Assembly (NCBI GenBank): GCA_016781485.1
Contig: JADDQH010000027.1
Location: 1 to 32,642 of the forward strand
Source: Chloroflexota bacterium
Lineage (GTDB): Bacteria; Chloroflexota; Limnocylindria; Limnocylindrales; CSP1-4
DNA length: 32,642 bases
Direction of reading: 5' to 3'
Shown: in pieces, positions 1-9,044 of the stretch
Layout of the letters: the number at the start of each line of letters is the position of its first letter
Numbering within the stretch: position 1 is the first letter of the stretch
Program-made: the position numbers and the translations under genes
The notes under the pieces: generated by a model
What the model saw: only the letters and a program-made list of their open reading frames with translations
What the model was told of the DNA's origin: nothing
The model's database searches: none

Positions 1-2372
1 AGCGCACCCGGGTCAGGCTCGCCGCCCGGGAGCCGCTGACCGACCTCGATCTGCTCGGGCAACTCGATCGGCGCCCCGCACATCAGGCAGATCCCGCCCT
101 CCGCTCGCCGCGCGACAGGTCCCGCGTCCGTCTCGTGAAGCGCGCCGACCGGTTGGAACGAGGTAGTGAAGTCGCACTTGGGGTACCGCGAGCAGCCCCA
201 GAAGACGCTTCCGGTCCGGCGCGCGCGCCGCGCCACGAGGTGTCCCTGACCGCAGCGCGGACAGCCCACCTCGAAGGGAAGCTGCTCGGGCGGTGGGGGA
301 CCGCTCTTCTTGATGTAGTCGCAGTCCGGATAGCGCGAGCAGCCGATGAAGGGGCCGAACCGGCCTCGCCTCTCGAGGAGGACACCTTGGCCGCAGTCCG
401 GGCACACCTCGGCCGGCGCGACTCCATCGCCGTGGGCAGCCGTCAGACCGTCCCTCCCGGCGATCTCTCGATCGCTGGACGCTTGCTCGGCAGCGAGCGG
501 ACGCGTCTCCTTGTGCTCCGGATACAGCGAGCACGCGAGGAACTTGCCGAACCGTCCGAGACGGATGACCATCGGGTGGCCGTCGGAGCACAACTCGTCG
601 GTCGGTTCCGTCGTGAAGTCACGCCGTCGAAGCTCGCTTGACTTCTCCTGGACGAGTGCGCTGAACGGACCGTAGAAATCCCGGAGGAGCGGTACCCAGG
701 GCCTGTCTCCCCTCGCGATCTCGTCCAGCTCGCCCTCCATCCGGGCGGTGAACTCGGGGTCGACGAACTCCCCGAAGTGCTGCACGAGCAGGTCGGTGAC
801 CACCTCGCCGACCGGCTCCGGCCGCAGCCGGCGTTCGACGACCGTCACGTACCCCCGTTCGACGATCGTGGAAACGGTCGCCGCGTACGTCGAGGGACGT
901 CCGATCCCGTGCTCCTCGAGCGCCTTGATCAGCGTCGCTTCGGTGTAGCGCGGCGGCGGCTCGGTGAAGTGCTGGTGCGGCTCGACGCCGGCGACGCGCG
1001 TCCGATCGCCCTCGCGCAGCGCGGGCAACTCGCGCTCCTGCTCGTCTTCGGTCCCGTCGTCCCGCCCTTCGGTGTACACCCGGGAGAAGCCGTCGAAGAC
1101 CGTGCGGGTGGCCGTCGCGCGGAGGCCGTAGCGTCCCGCCTCCAGATCGACCGTCGTCGTCTCCTGCTCCTTCGCGGCCATCTGCGACGCGATCGCGCGC
1201 TGCCAGATCAGCCGGTAGAGCCGCGACTCGTCCCGGCCGATCTTCCCCGCGAGCGAGTCGGGATGGCGATGGAAGCTGGTCGGTCTGATCGACTCGTGCG
1301 CTTCCTGGGCGCCCTTCGCCTTGGTCCTGCCGCCGCGGCCACGCGCCGCGAAGTACTCCTCGCCGAAGCGCTCCCGGACGACGTCACGCGCCTCGGCCTG
1401 TGCCACCGTTGCCATTGCGGTCGAGTCCGTCCGCATGTAGGTGATCAGCCCGACCTGCCCTTCGCCGGTCTCCAGCCCCTCGTAGAGCGACTGCGCGATG
1501 CGCATCGTCCGCTTCGGGCTCAGGCCCAGCTTGCGGCTGGCCTCCTGCTGAAGGGTGCTCGTCGTGAAGGGAGGCGCGGGGTTCCTCTTGCGGCGCCCGA
1601 CGGCGACCTTCCTCACGACAGGCTCCGCCTGCTCGAGCGCGCGCACGTGCCCCTGCGCCGTCGCCTCGTCCGGGATCTCGAGCGGCTTGTCGTCGATCCG
1701 CGCCAGCTGCGCGGCGAAGCGCGCCCCTTCGAGCGTTTCCAGCGTCACGTCGACGGTCCAGTACTCACGCGTCGTGAACGCCGCGATCTCGCGCTCGCGG
1801 TCGACGACGAGCCGGACCGCGACGGACTGGACGCGGCCGGCGGAGAGGCCTCGGCGGACCTTGCGCCACAGCAGTGGGCTGAGGGTGTAGCCGACGAGGC
1901 GGTCCATGATCCGCCGCGTCTGCTGCGCGTCGACGAGGTGGGTGTCGATGCCGCGGGGATGCTCGAATGCTTCCCGGATGGCACCTTCGGTGATCTCGTT
2001 GAACGTCACCCGCCGCTGCTTCCCGGGCGGCACACCCGCGGCCTCGGCGACGTGCCAGGCGATCGCCTCTCCCTCCCGGTCGAGGTCCGTTGCGAGGTAA
2101 ACGGCATCAGCCTGTCTCGCCGCCTTGGCTATCCCCTCGATCTGCTTGCGGCGGTCCTCGACCAGGACGTACTGCGGCTGGAAATCGTGCTCGACGTCCA
2201 CGCCCAGCTTGTTCCGTCCCGGGTTCTCCGGCAGGTCCCGGACATGACCATAGGAGGCGAGGACCTTGTACCCCGGGCCGAGGTACCGCTCGATCGTCCG
2301 AGCCTTCGCGGGGGACTCGACGACCACGAGATCCTGCTTCGTCTGCTTCGTCTGCTTGGGGGGCTTCGGCAT
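1..2372 (-). CDS. topA: DNA topoisomerase I (type IA), C-terminus truncated by the window edge
   Basis: Minus-strand frame from ATG at 2372 reads MPKPPKQTKQTKQDLVVVESPAKARTIERYLGPGYKVLASYGHVRDLPENP...YLATDLDREGEAIAWHVAEAAG (Toprim motifs), and ends in several CxxC zinc ribbons (CPDCGQG...GCSRYPDCDYIKK; CPRCGQG...GCSRYPKCDFTT; CLMCGAP). No stop before base 1. Not in the ORF track, presumably because it is incomplete. Confidence 0.97.
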   Translation of the reverse strand, partial: MPKPPKQTKQTKQDLVVVESPAKARTIERYLGPGYKVLASYGHVRDLPENPGRNKLGVDVEHDFQPQYVLVEDRRKQIEGIAKAARQADAVYLATDLDREGEAIAWHVAEAAGVPPGKQRRVTFNEITEGAIREAFEHPRGIDTHLVDAQQTRRIMDRLVGYTLSPLLWRKVRRGLSAGRVQSVAVRLVVDREREIAAFTTREYWTVDVTLETLEGARFAAQLARIDDKPLEIPDEATAQGHVRALEQAEPVVRKVAVGRRKRNPAPPFTTSTLQQEASRKLGLSPKRTMRIAQSLYEGLETGEGQVGLITYMRTDSTAMATVAQAEARDVVRERFGEEYFAARGRGGRTKAKGAQEAHESIRPTSFHRHPDSLAGKIGRDESRLYRLIWQRAIASQMAAKEQETTTVDLEAGRYGLRATATRTVFDGFSRVYTEGRDDGTEDEQERELPALREGDRTRVAGVEPHQHFTEPPPRYTEATLIKALEEHGIGRPSTYAATVSTIVERGYVTVVERRLRPEPVGEVVTDLLVQHFGEFVDPEFTARMEGELDEIARGDRPWVPLLRDFYGPFSALVQEKSSELRRRDFTTEPTDELCSDGHPMVIRLGRFGKFLACSLYPEHKETRPLAAEQASSDREIAGRDGLTAAHGDGVAPAEVCPDCGQGVLLERRGRFGPFIGCSRYPDCDYIKKSGPPPPEQLPFEVGCPRCGQGHLVARRARRTGSVFWGCSRYPKCDFTTSFQPVGALHETDAGPVARRAEGGICLMCGAPIELPEQIEVGQRLPGGEPDPGA

Positions 2373-2548
2373 CGGCCGGGAGTGTAGCATCGGGCCACTC
2401 GCTCGCCGCTCACCTCGGAAGTGCTTCCGGATGACGCTGGCGAGCGGCCCGAGACGTCACGACCGCCCCTTGGCGGTGCGCACGGTCCCCTCGTGACTCT
2501 TCCGCGCGGTCGCTCCACCGACACCCGGCGCGCCTCGGCGGCGTCCCG

Positions 2549-2863
2549 TCACGCCTCCCGGATACGCCTCAGGAAGTCCTCGTCGATGTCCAGGTCGAGC
2601 ACCGGCTCCGCCTTCTCGTCGTCCGGCGCGGCCTCGTCGACGAGGGCCGCCACCGGCGCGGCCCGCGGGATCTCGACGAACCGGATCTGGCTCATCGGGA
2701 ACAGGAACACCGAGTCGGGCTGCTCGATGAAGATCGGCCGCCTGCCGTTCATGTACCGCACGTTCGTGCACAGCACGCCCCCGTCGTTCGGCGACGGCGA
2801 CTCGGGCAGATCGGCGAGCAGTGGCTGCTCCCCGATGACGTGCAGGATGGCGTTCCGAATCAC
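2549..2863 (-). CDS. Conserved-looking hypothetical protein, 104 aa (GTG start proposed; the tracked ORF extends further upstream)
   Basis: VIRNAILHVIGEQPLLADLPESPSPNDGGVLCTNVRYMNGRRPIFIEQPDSVFLFPMSQIRFVEIP...; upstream part of tracked ORF 2549..3112 is antisense/out-of-frame to dprA and low complexity, so the start was trimmed. Confidence 0.7.
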   Translation of the reverse strand: MIRNAILHVIGEQPLLADLPESPSPNDGGVLCTNVRYMNGRRPIFIEQPDSVFLFPMSQIRFVEIPRAAPVAALVDEAAPDDEKAEPVLDLDIDEDFLRRIREA

Positions 2864-2909
2864 GCGGTGACCGTACGTCGCACACGCGCCCGCCGCCACC
2901 CGCCGACAG

Positions 2910-4106
2910 TCACGGTGACGATGACCCGGAGAGGCTACCGGATTCGACGAGGAGCGGGCCGGCAGGAAGATAGGCGGGCCCGGACGACTGGATCCAGCCG
3001 CGCATGAGCAGCAGCGTGATCGCGCCGGCGACGACCGGCGGCGGCAGCCGGGTCCGCGATGCGACGGCGTCGGCGGTCCCCGGGGCCGCGCAGATGGCCT
3101 GGGCCACAGCAAGTTCCGTCTGGGGGAGCAGGGTGAGCGCCGAGTCGCGATCGAGCCGCGCGGCGCGACCGGTCACGAGCGGCAAGCCGTAGCCGAGGTC
3201 AGCGACGAACTCATCGAGTCCCACCAGCGGTCGCGCCGGGGTCTCTCGCAGAAGAGCCAGACACCCGGCCACGGCCTCGTCGGCGGGGCGACCGGGCGCG
3301 ACGAACAGCTGTCTCCCCTGCTCGAGCGCGTGATGGGCAGTGATGAGTGCGCCGCTCCGGGCCGGCGCCTCGACGACGACGACGGCATCCGCGAGTGCGC
3401 TGATCAGACGGTTGCGGCGCGGGAACGTGCCGGGGGTCGCGGCCGCGTCGGGGGGCAGTTCCCCGATGACCGACCCTCCGCTCTCCACGATCCGTTGCAA
3501 GAGCCCGCGGTGCGATCGCGGCCCGGGTTCACCGTGACCGCTCCCGATGACGGCGACCGTCGATCCCTTTCGCTCGACGGCCGCGGCGTGGGCTGCCCCG
3601 TCGATCCCGATGGCGAGGCCGGAGACGACCGTGGCGCCGCAGTCGACGATGCGAGCAGCCACCCTTGCCGCGAGGGCGCGACCGTGGAGTGTCGGCCGAC
3701 GGGTCCCGACGACGGCAACGGAGCGTGCTGATCGGAGCGTCGCTGCGTCACCCCATCCGTAGAGAACGGGGGGCGGTTGGTCGAGGACCTGGAGCCGAGC
3801 CGGATAGCCGGGGTCCACCGGGGTCAAGGTCCACAGACCGAGCTCGTGGATCCGGCGGAGGGACCGGAGCGGCGTCTTGGACGCGATCTCGATCCGCTCG
3901 ACGACGACACGGGGGATCGGCCGGGCGCCGTCTCCCTGCCGGAGCCGCGGACCCTCGTCACGCAGTCTCCCCTCACGCGCCATCCGCAGTACCGATCCTG
4001 GACCGCCGAAGGTCCCGACGAGTTGCCAGAACGTCTGCTCGCCGACCCCTTCCACGCCCGAAAGCACCAGCCATGCCTCCTCTTCCGTAAGCTCCCTGGC
4101 CTCCAC
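2910..4106 (-). CDS. dprA: DNA-processing protein DprA (Smf)
   Basis: Rossmann-type DprA core: SVAVVGTRRPTLHGRALAARVAARIVDCGATVVSGLAIGIDGAAHAAAVERKGSTVAVIGSG...PRRNRLISALADAVVVVEAPARSGALITAHHALEQGRQLFVAPG; GTG start 5 nt after the comM stop. Confidence 0.95.
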   Translation of the reverse strand: MEARELTEEEAWLVLSGVEGVGEQTFWQLVGTFGGPGSVLRMAREGRLRDEGPRLRQGDGARPIPRVVVERIEIASKTPLRSLRRIHELGLWTLTPVDPGYPARLQVLDQPPPVLYGWGDAATLRSARSVAVVGTRRPTLHGRALAARVAARIVDCGATVVSGLAIGIDGAAHAAAVERKGSTVAVIGSGHGEPGPRSHRGLLQRIVESGGSVIGELPPDAAATPGTFPRRNRLISALADAVVVVEAPARSGALITAHHALEQGRQLFVAPGRPADEAVAGCLALLRETPARPLVGLDEFVADLGYGLPLVTGRAARLDRDSALTLLPQTELAVAQAICAAPGTADAVASRTRLPPPVVAGAITLLLMRGWIQSSGPAYLPAGPLLVESGSLSGSSSP

Positions 4107-4111
4107 CTTCG

Positions 4112-5711
4112 CTAGCCGCCCGGGCTCCGAGCGACCCCGGCACCAGGCTCGCGCAGCGTGGCCGCGGCGAGGATCGAGACCTCGTCGACCCCGTCCTCAC
4201 CGGCCAGATCGCAGATCGTCCGGGCGACGCGGAGTACGCGATGGATGCCGCGCCCGGACAGCAGGGCGCGGCTGGCCAGTTCCTCGAGGCAGTCTTTTGC
4301 CGGCTTTCGGAGCTGAGCCGCTTCGACCGCCTCGATCCCGGTCAGCAGGCCGTTCGGCTTGCCGTTCCGCTCGAGCGCCCGCGAGCGCGCGGCCGCGATC
4401 CTTGACGCGACCGTCTCGCTGTCTTCGGGCACCTCTTCGTCGAGCAGTTCGGCCGCAGACACCCTCCCCATTTCGACGCGCACGTCGATCCGATCCAGCA
4501 GCGGTCCGCTCACCCGCCGCACGTACCGCTCGGGCTCTCCCAGTGGACACCGGCACCGGCGCTCTGGATCCCCGAAGTACCCGCATCGACACGGGTTCAT
4601 CGCCGCGACGAGCTGGAGCCGAGCGGGGTATCGCACGTGGCCGCGTGCGCGGGAGACGACGACGGTCCCCTCCTCGAGTGGCTGTCGCAGCGCATCCAGG
4701 ACATCCCGGTCGAATTCCGCGAGCTCGTCAAGGAACAGGACTCCGCGGTGGGCGAGGGTGACCCTCGCCCGGCATCAGTGCGGGCCCGCCGCCGACGAGT
4801 GCGGCATACGAGCTCGTATGGTGCGGCGCACGGAACGGGCGCTGTCGGCGAAGCCCGCCGCGTTCGCGGAGCACGCCAGCGACACTCTCGATGACCGTGA
4901 CTTCAAGCGCCTCCGTATCGCCGAGCGGCGGCAGAAGGCCCGGGATGGCGCGCGCGAGCAAGGTCTTCCCGGCGCCGGGCGGACCCACGAGGAGCAGATC
5001 GTGCCCGCCGGCGAGAGCGACCTCGAGTGCCCATCGCGCGTTCGCCTGTCCCCGCACCTCCCTCAGGTCCACCGCTTCCACGCCGCCGATGAGACCGCCC
5101 GGGGCGGCACGAGGCGTGCGCTCATCGGTATCGCCGTCGGTACGGGTCGGGGTCGAGACGGCGACGGGGTCAGGGCGAGCGGCGCGTCCCGCTCGTCGTC
5201 CTCGCGGACCCGCAACGAGTCGGGCCGCGTCGTCCAGGCCCGTCACCCCCACCGCCTCCACGCCTTCGACCAGCCGCGCCTCCGCCAGGTTCGCGTCGGG
5301 GAGCGCGACCCTGCGATAGCCGGCGCGTGCGAGCGTGGCGACCATCGGCAGTACTCCGGGGACCGCCTCGATACGGCCGCTCAGTGACAGTTCGCCGAGC
5401 AGCGCCCACGGTCCGCCACTGGCGCGGATCTGGCCCGATGCGACGAGGATCCCAATCGCGATCGCGAGGTCGTACGCGGCGCCATGCTTGCGTCGGTCCG
5501 CAGGCGCCAGGTTCACCGTGATGCGGCTGTTCGGGTACTCGAGGCCGCTGTTCCGGATGCCCGCCCGGACGCGTTCCCGGGCCTCGGACAGTGCAGCGTC
5601 CGGAAGCCCGACGATGTGGCAGACCGGTAGCCCGGGCGCGACGTCGACCTCGACCCGCACGAGCTCCCCGCGCAGGCCGCTGACCACCGCGGTGACGAGG
5701 GTCGCGAGCAC
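4112..5711 (-). pseudogene. comM: ComM/YifB family Mg-chelatase-like AAA ATPase, disrupted by an apparent 1-nt frameshift near 4762-4764
   Basis: N-terminal part 4728..5711 (GTG start) with [24 protein letters not shown] and RPFRAPHHTSSYAALVGGGPALMPGE; C-terminal part in another frame VTLAHRGVLFLDELAEFDRDVLDALRQPLEEGTVVVSRARGHVRYPARLQLVAAMNPCRCGYFGDP...; the halves join seamlessly if one G of GAGGGTCACC is removed. Confidence 0.9.
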
Positions 5712-5941
5712 GCGGCGAAGCTAGCCGGCTAGACTCACCCAACGGCTGCCGGGGACTTATCGGGACGTTAGCGCGCGCTCACACAAACCGCCGTCGCGAC
5801 CGCCGCCTCCCGTCGCGTACGTCCTGCCGAGCCTCTGGCGCTCCCGCCATGGTGGCTGTAGCGACCGGGTACGAGGAAGCGAGCGAAGGCGCGGGAGAGG
5901 ATGTCTCCCTGTCGCCCTCCCTGTCGGCCGGCTGGGTCCGA

Positions 5942-6907
5942 TCAGCCCGCCCGGTCGATCCCCGCGCCCATCCCGGTGCGACCTTCCGCCCCGGCACCCG
6001 TTGCCGCCCCCGACCCGAGCGTGCCCGGCCCCTGCCCGTCGCCGCTCCGGTCGACGTAGGCCGCCAGCGGCCGGATGAGCTCGGTGAACTCGAGCGGGAT
6101 GATGAACTTCGTGGCGGGACCGGATCCCAGCGCCTTGAGCGCGTCGAGGTACTGGAGCGCCATGGTCTTCTCGTCGATGCCGCGGGCGGCGCCGAAGATC
6201 CGCTGGAGCGCCTCGCTGAAGCCCTCGGCCCGCAGGATCGCCGATTGCCGCTCTCCCTCGGCCCGCAGGATGTTCGACTGCTTGTCGCCCTCGGCGACGT
6301 TGATGGTCGCCTGCCGGGTCCCCTCTGACTCGGTGATGACGGCGCGCCGTGTCCGCTCGGCGCTCAGCTGCCGGTTCATCGCCTCCTGGATGTCGCGCGG
6401 CGGGATGATCTCGCGGATCTCGACGACCGTGACCTTGCCCCCCCAGCGCTCGGTCTGCTCGTCGAGCTTGACGCGCAGCACCTCGTTGATCTGGTCGCGC
6501 TTCGACAGCACGTCATCGAGCAGGATGTCGCCGATGACGGCGCGCAGCGTCGTCGTCGCGATGCCCTGGAGCGCGCCGGCGAAGAACGCGACGTTCACCA
6601 CGCTCCGCAGGCCGTCCACGATCCGCCAGTAGATGAGGAAGTCGATGTTGATCGGAGCGTTGTCTCTTGTGATCGCGGTCTGGCTCGGGATCTCGATGAA
6701 CTGCTCGCGCAGGTCGACACGGACAGGGCGGTCGACGACCGGGATGAGGAACACGAGGCCCGGGCCCTTGATGAGCTCGGGGCCGGTCCGACCGAACCGG
6801 AACACGACGAGCCGGTCGTACTCGTTGACCACGCGGACCGACAGGTAGATGAGGACGAGCACGATGACCGCGACGAGCGCGACCGCGGCGATGGTGACGG
6901 GATCCAC
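5942..6907 (-). CDS. SPFH/band 7 domain protein (slipin/stomatin-like)
   Basis: N-terminal TM helix then VVNEYDRLVVFRFGRTGPELIKGPGLVFLIPVVDRPVRVDLREQFIEIPSQTAITRDNAPINIDFLIYWRIVD; downstream of an NfeD gene. Confidence 0.95.
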   Translation of the reverse strand: MDPVTIAAVALVAVIVLVLIYLSVRVVNEYDRLVVFRFGRTGPELIKGPGLVFLIPVVDRPVRVDLREQFIEIPSQTAITRDNAPINIDFLIYWRIVDGLRSVVNVAFFAGALQGIATTTLRAVIGDILLDDVLSKRDQINEVLRVKLDEQTERWGGKVTVVEIREIIPPRDIQEAMNRQLSAERTRRAVITESEGTRQATINVAEGDKQSNILRAEGERQSAILRAEGFSEALQRIFGAARGIDEKTMALQYLDALKALGSGPATKFIIPLEFTELIRPLAAYVDRSGDGQGPGTLGSGAATGAGAEGRTGMGAGIDRAG

Positions 6908-6919
6908 GGAGACCTCCTG

Positions 6920-8284
6920 CTAGGCGGACGACCCCCTCGGGTCGGCCTTCTCGACGACGAGGACGAGACCGTCCTGCCGGACGACGCGGACGGGAGTGCC
7001 GCGCTCGAGGCGTGCTTCATCGGCGGTGCGTGCAGTCCACTCCTCGCCGCCCGCGTAGACCGAGCCGAGCGGATCGAGCGGACGACGCACCTCTGCGGGT
7101 CCGCCGACGGTGAGCGGTGCCTCGCCGACTCCGGCGCTGCCGAGGACGACCGGCGGATAGCGTCTGGTCCGCATCGCGGCCGCGAGCACGAGCGCCATGA
7201 ACGCCGCCGTCGCGAGCGTCATGATCGCGATCAGCGGCCAGGCCACGGTGACGTCAGGCGCGGTCGGCCCGGGCTCGGTGTACAGGGCCGCGGCGCCCAG
7301 CGCGAAGCAGACGACGCCGGCGACCGCGAGCAGGCCGTGGCTCGTCACCGTGAGCTCGAGCACGAACATCAGGATCGCGAGCCCGATGAGCAGCAGCCCG
7401 CCGACGTTCAGTGGCAGGCTGCCGAACCCGATGAACGCGAGGATGAGCGAGATGCCGCCGAGGATCCCGGTCACGAAATTCGGGTTCTGAAGCTCGAACA
7501 GGATCCCGTAGAAACCGATCGTGAACAGGATGAAGGCGATGTTCGGGTCGGTCAGCAGGTGCAGGAACTGCTGGAGGAAGTTCATCCCCAGCTCCTGCGT
7601 CGCGGCTCCCCGGGTGTCGAGGACGACGTCCGCTCCAGCGACGCGGGCCGTCCGCCCGTGCGCGAACGCGAGCACGGCCTCGAGCGAGTCCGCCTTACCG
7701 TCCACCGCCTTCTGCGCGACCGCCTCGTCCGCCGTATAGGACTTCGCCTCCTTGACGGTGCTCACCGCCCACTCGACGTTCCGACCCCGCTCCCTGGCGA
7801 TCCCGCTGATGGTCGCGATGGCGTCGTTCATCACCTTCTGGCCGAGCGCGCCCTCGATGTCCTCGCCCTGGCCGCCCACGGGGGTCGCCGCGCCGATGTT
7901 GGTGCTGGGCGCCATGAGCGCCACGTGCGCGGCAAGGGTGATGAACGTGCCCGCGCTCGCCGCCCGGCTGCCTGCAGGAGCGACCCACACGATCACCGGC
8001 AAGGGGGCATCGAGGAGGGTCTTCACGATCTCGCGCGTCGACTCGAGGGATCCGCCGGGGGTGTCGAGCTTGATCACCGCGGCCCTTGCGCCATCGCGCG
8101 CCGCGCGCGCGAGGCCGTCGCGGATGTACCCGGCCATCACCTGGTCCACGACTCCGGTCGTGGGAAGGACCACGACCCGGTGGCTCGAGGCTCGTCCCTC
8201 GGAGGCGAGCAGCAGTGCGAGCCCGAGCGCAAGAACGGCCGCACCGATCGGATGTACGAGTCGGAGCGTGGTGGCTCTGGTCAT
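6920..8284 (-). CDS. NfeD family membrane serine protease (long form with ClpP-like domain)
   Basis: MTRATTLRLVHPIGAAVLALGLALLLASEG...VIKLDTPGGSLESTREIVKTLLDAPLPVIVWVAPAGSRAASAGTFITLAAHVALMAPSTNIGAATPV; multiple TM helices; C-terminal OB-like NfeD domain. ATG at 8284 chosen inside tracked ORF 6920..8668. Confidence 0.93.
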   Translation of the reverse strand: MTRATTLRLVHPIGAAVLALGLALLLASEGRASSHRVVVLPTTGVVDQVMAGYIRDGLARAARDGARAAVIKLDTPGGSLESTREIVKTLLDAPLPVIVWVAPAGSRAASAGTFITLAAHVALMAPSTNIGAATPVGGQGEDIEGALGQKVMNDAIATISGIARERGRNVEWAVSTVKEAKSYTADEAVAQKAVDGKADSLEAVLAFAHGRTARVAGADVVLDTRGAATQELGMNFLQQFLHLLTDPNIAFILFTIGFYGILFELQNPNFVTGILGGISLILAFIGFGSLPLNVGGLLLIGLAILMFVLELTVTSHGLLAVAGVVCFALGAAALYTEPGPTAPDVTVAWPLIAIMTLATAAFMALVLAAAMRTRRYPPVVLGSAGVGEAPLTVGGPAEVRRPLDPLGSVYAGGEEWTARTADEARLERGTPVRVVRQDGLVLVVEKADPRGSSA

Positions 8285-8300
8285 CGGTGTGCGCCGATGA

Positions 8301-9017
8301 TTATCGCACCTGCCCGGTGCGGCCCCCCTGATCGCTCCTGGGTCCCTCACGCCGCGGCATCGACGGCGGCGCGACCAGGAAGTCGAACAGGAGCGCGCTC
8401 CACGTCTCCAGTCGATCCCGGACCCGCGCGACCTCGTCTGGCGACACGAACTCGCCCCTGAGCTTGTCGGTCTCCCGGACAGCGACGCGCCGCCCGGCCG
8501 CGTCCGCCTCGTACACGACGCCGAGATGCACCGCGCCCACCGGATCATCGTCGGCGTTGAGCAGCCCGAGGGGCCGGAACTCAGGCTCGAAGTCTGCGTC
8601 GAGCTCCTCGCGCCACTCGCGCTCGAGCCCTCCCCTGACGCCGCCGTCCCCGGGGTTGATGTGACCACCGACGCCGATGGAGTAACGGTCGTGCAGGCGC
8701 GCGTCCGCCCCGCCCCGGGTGCGCTGCATGAGGAACAGCCGGGCTCCGTCGCGCAACACCAGGTATGGGATCACCTGCTTCCAGGCAGGGTCTTCCTCGA
8801 CCTCGCTGCGAAGGCGGAACGTGCCTTCGCGCTCGATCAGGGCGCCGTACCACTCGAGCCCGTCCGTCCGGACACCCCTCCACGGGTCATCCCCGATGAC
8901 CCTCCGGGTCGGGACGACGAGGACCGCTTCGCGGTCCGTCCGGGTGGCGCGAGCAGTGCCAGTAGCGCCGCGCACCGCCCCCAGCCCGTCTTCCGCCACT
9001 CGGCCCGATGCTATCAT
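8301..9017 (-). CDS. NUDIX hydrolase-like protein (start uncertain; tracked ORF begins at 9098)
   Basis: RYSIGVGGHINPGDGGVRGGLEREWREELDADFEPEFRPLGLLNADDDPVGAVHLGVVYEA; degenerate Nudix box with REWREEL core. Confidence 0.85.
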   Translation of the reverse strand: MIASGRVAEDGLGAVRGATGTARATRTDREAVLVVPTRRVIGDDPWRGVRTDGLEWYGALIEREGTFRLRSEVEEDPAWKQVIPYLVLRDGARLFLMQRTRGGADARLHDRYSIGVGGHINPGDGGVRGGLEREWREELDADFEPEFRPLGLLNADDDPVGAVHLGVVYEADAAGRRVAVRETDKLRGEFVSPDEVARVRDRLETWSALLFDFLVAPPSMPRREGPRSDQGGRTGQVR

Positions 9018-9044
9018 CGCGCGCAGCCCAGAAGGGGAACGTCG

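Noticed and set aside
777-2387. 536-aa plus-strand ORF
   Set aside because: Antisense to topA, whose minus-strand frame is unmistakable; an artefact of high GC and codon bias. The same applies to other long antisense ORFs such as 7337..8461, 10511..11338, 14022..15035, 15101..16429, 16682..17692 and 18727..19311.
4728-4764. RF2-like programmed +1 frameshift at CCT TGA in comM
   Set aside because: A shift at the CCT-TGA stop would delete VTLAHRGVLFL including the Walker B strand; the frame must change at GAG-G instead, where no known slippery site exists.
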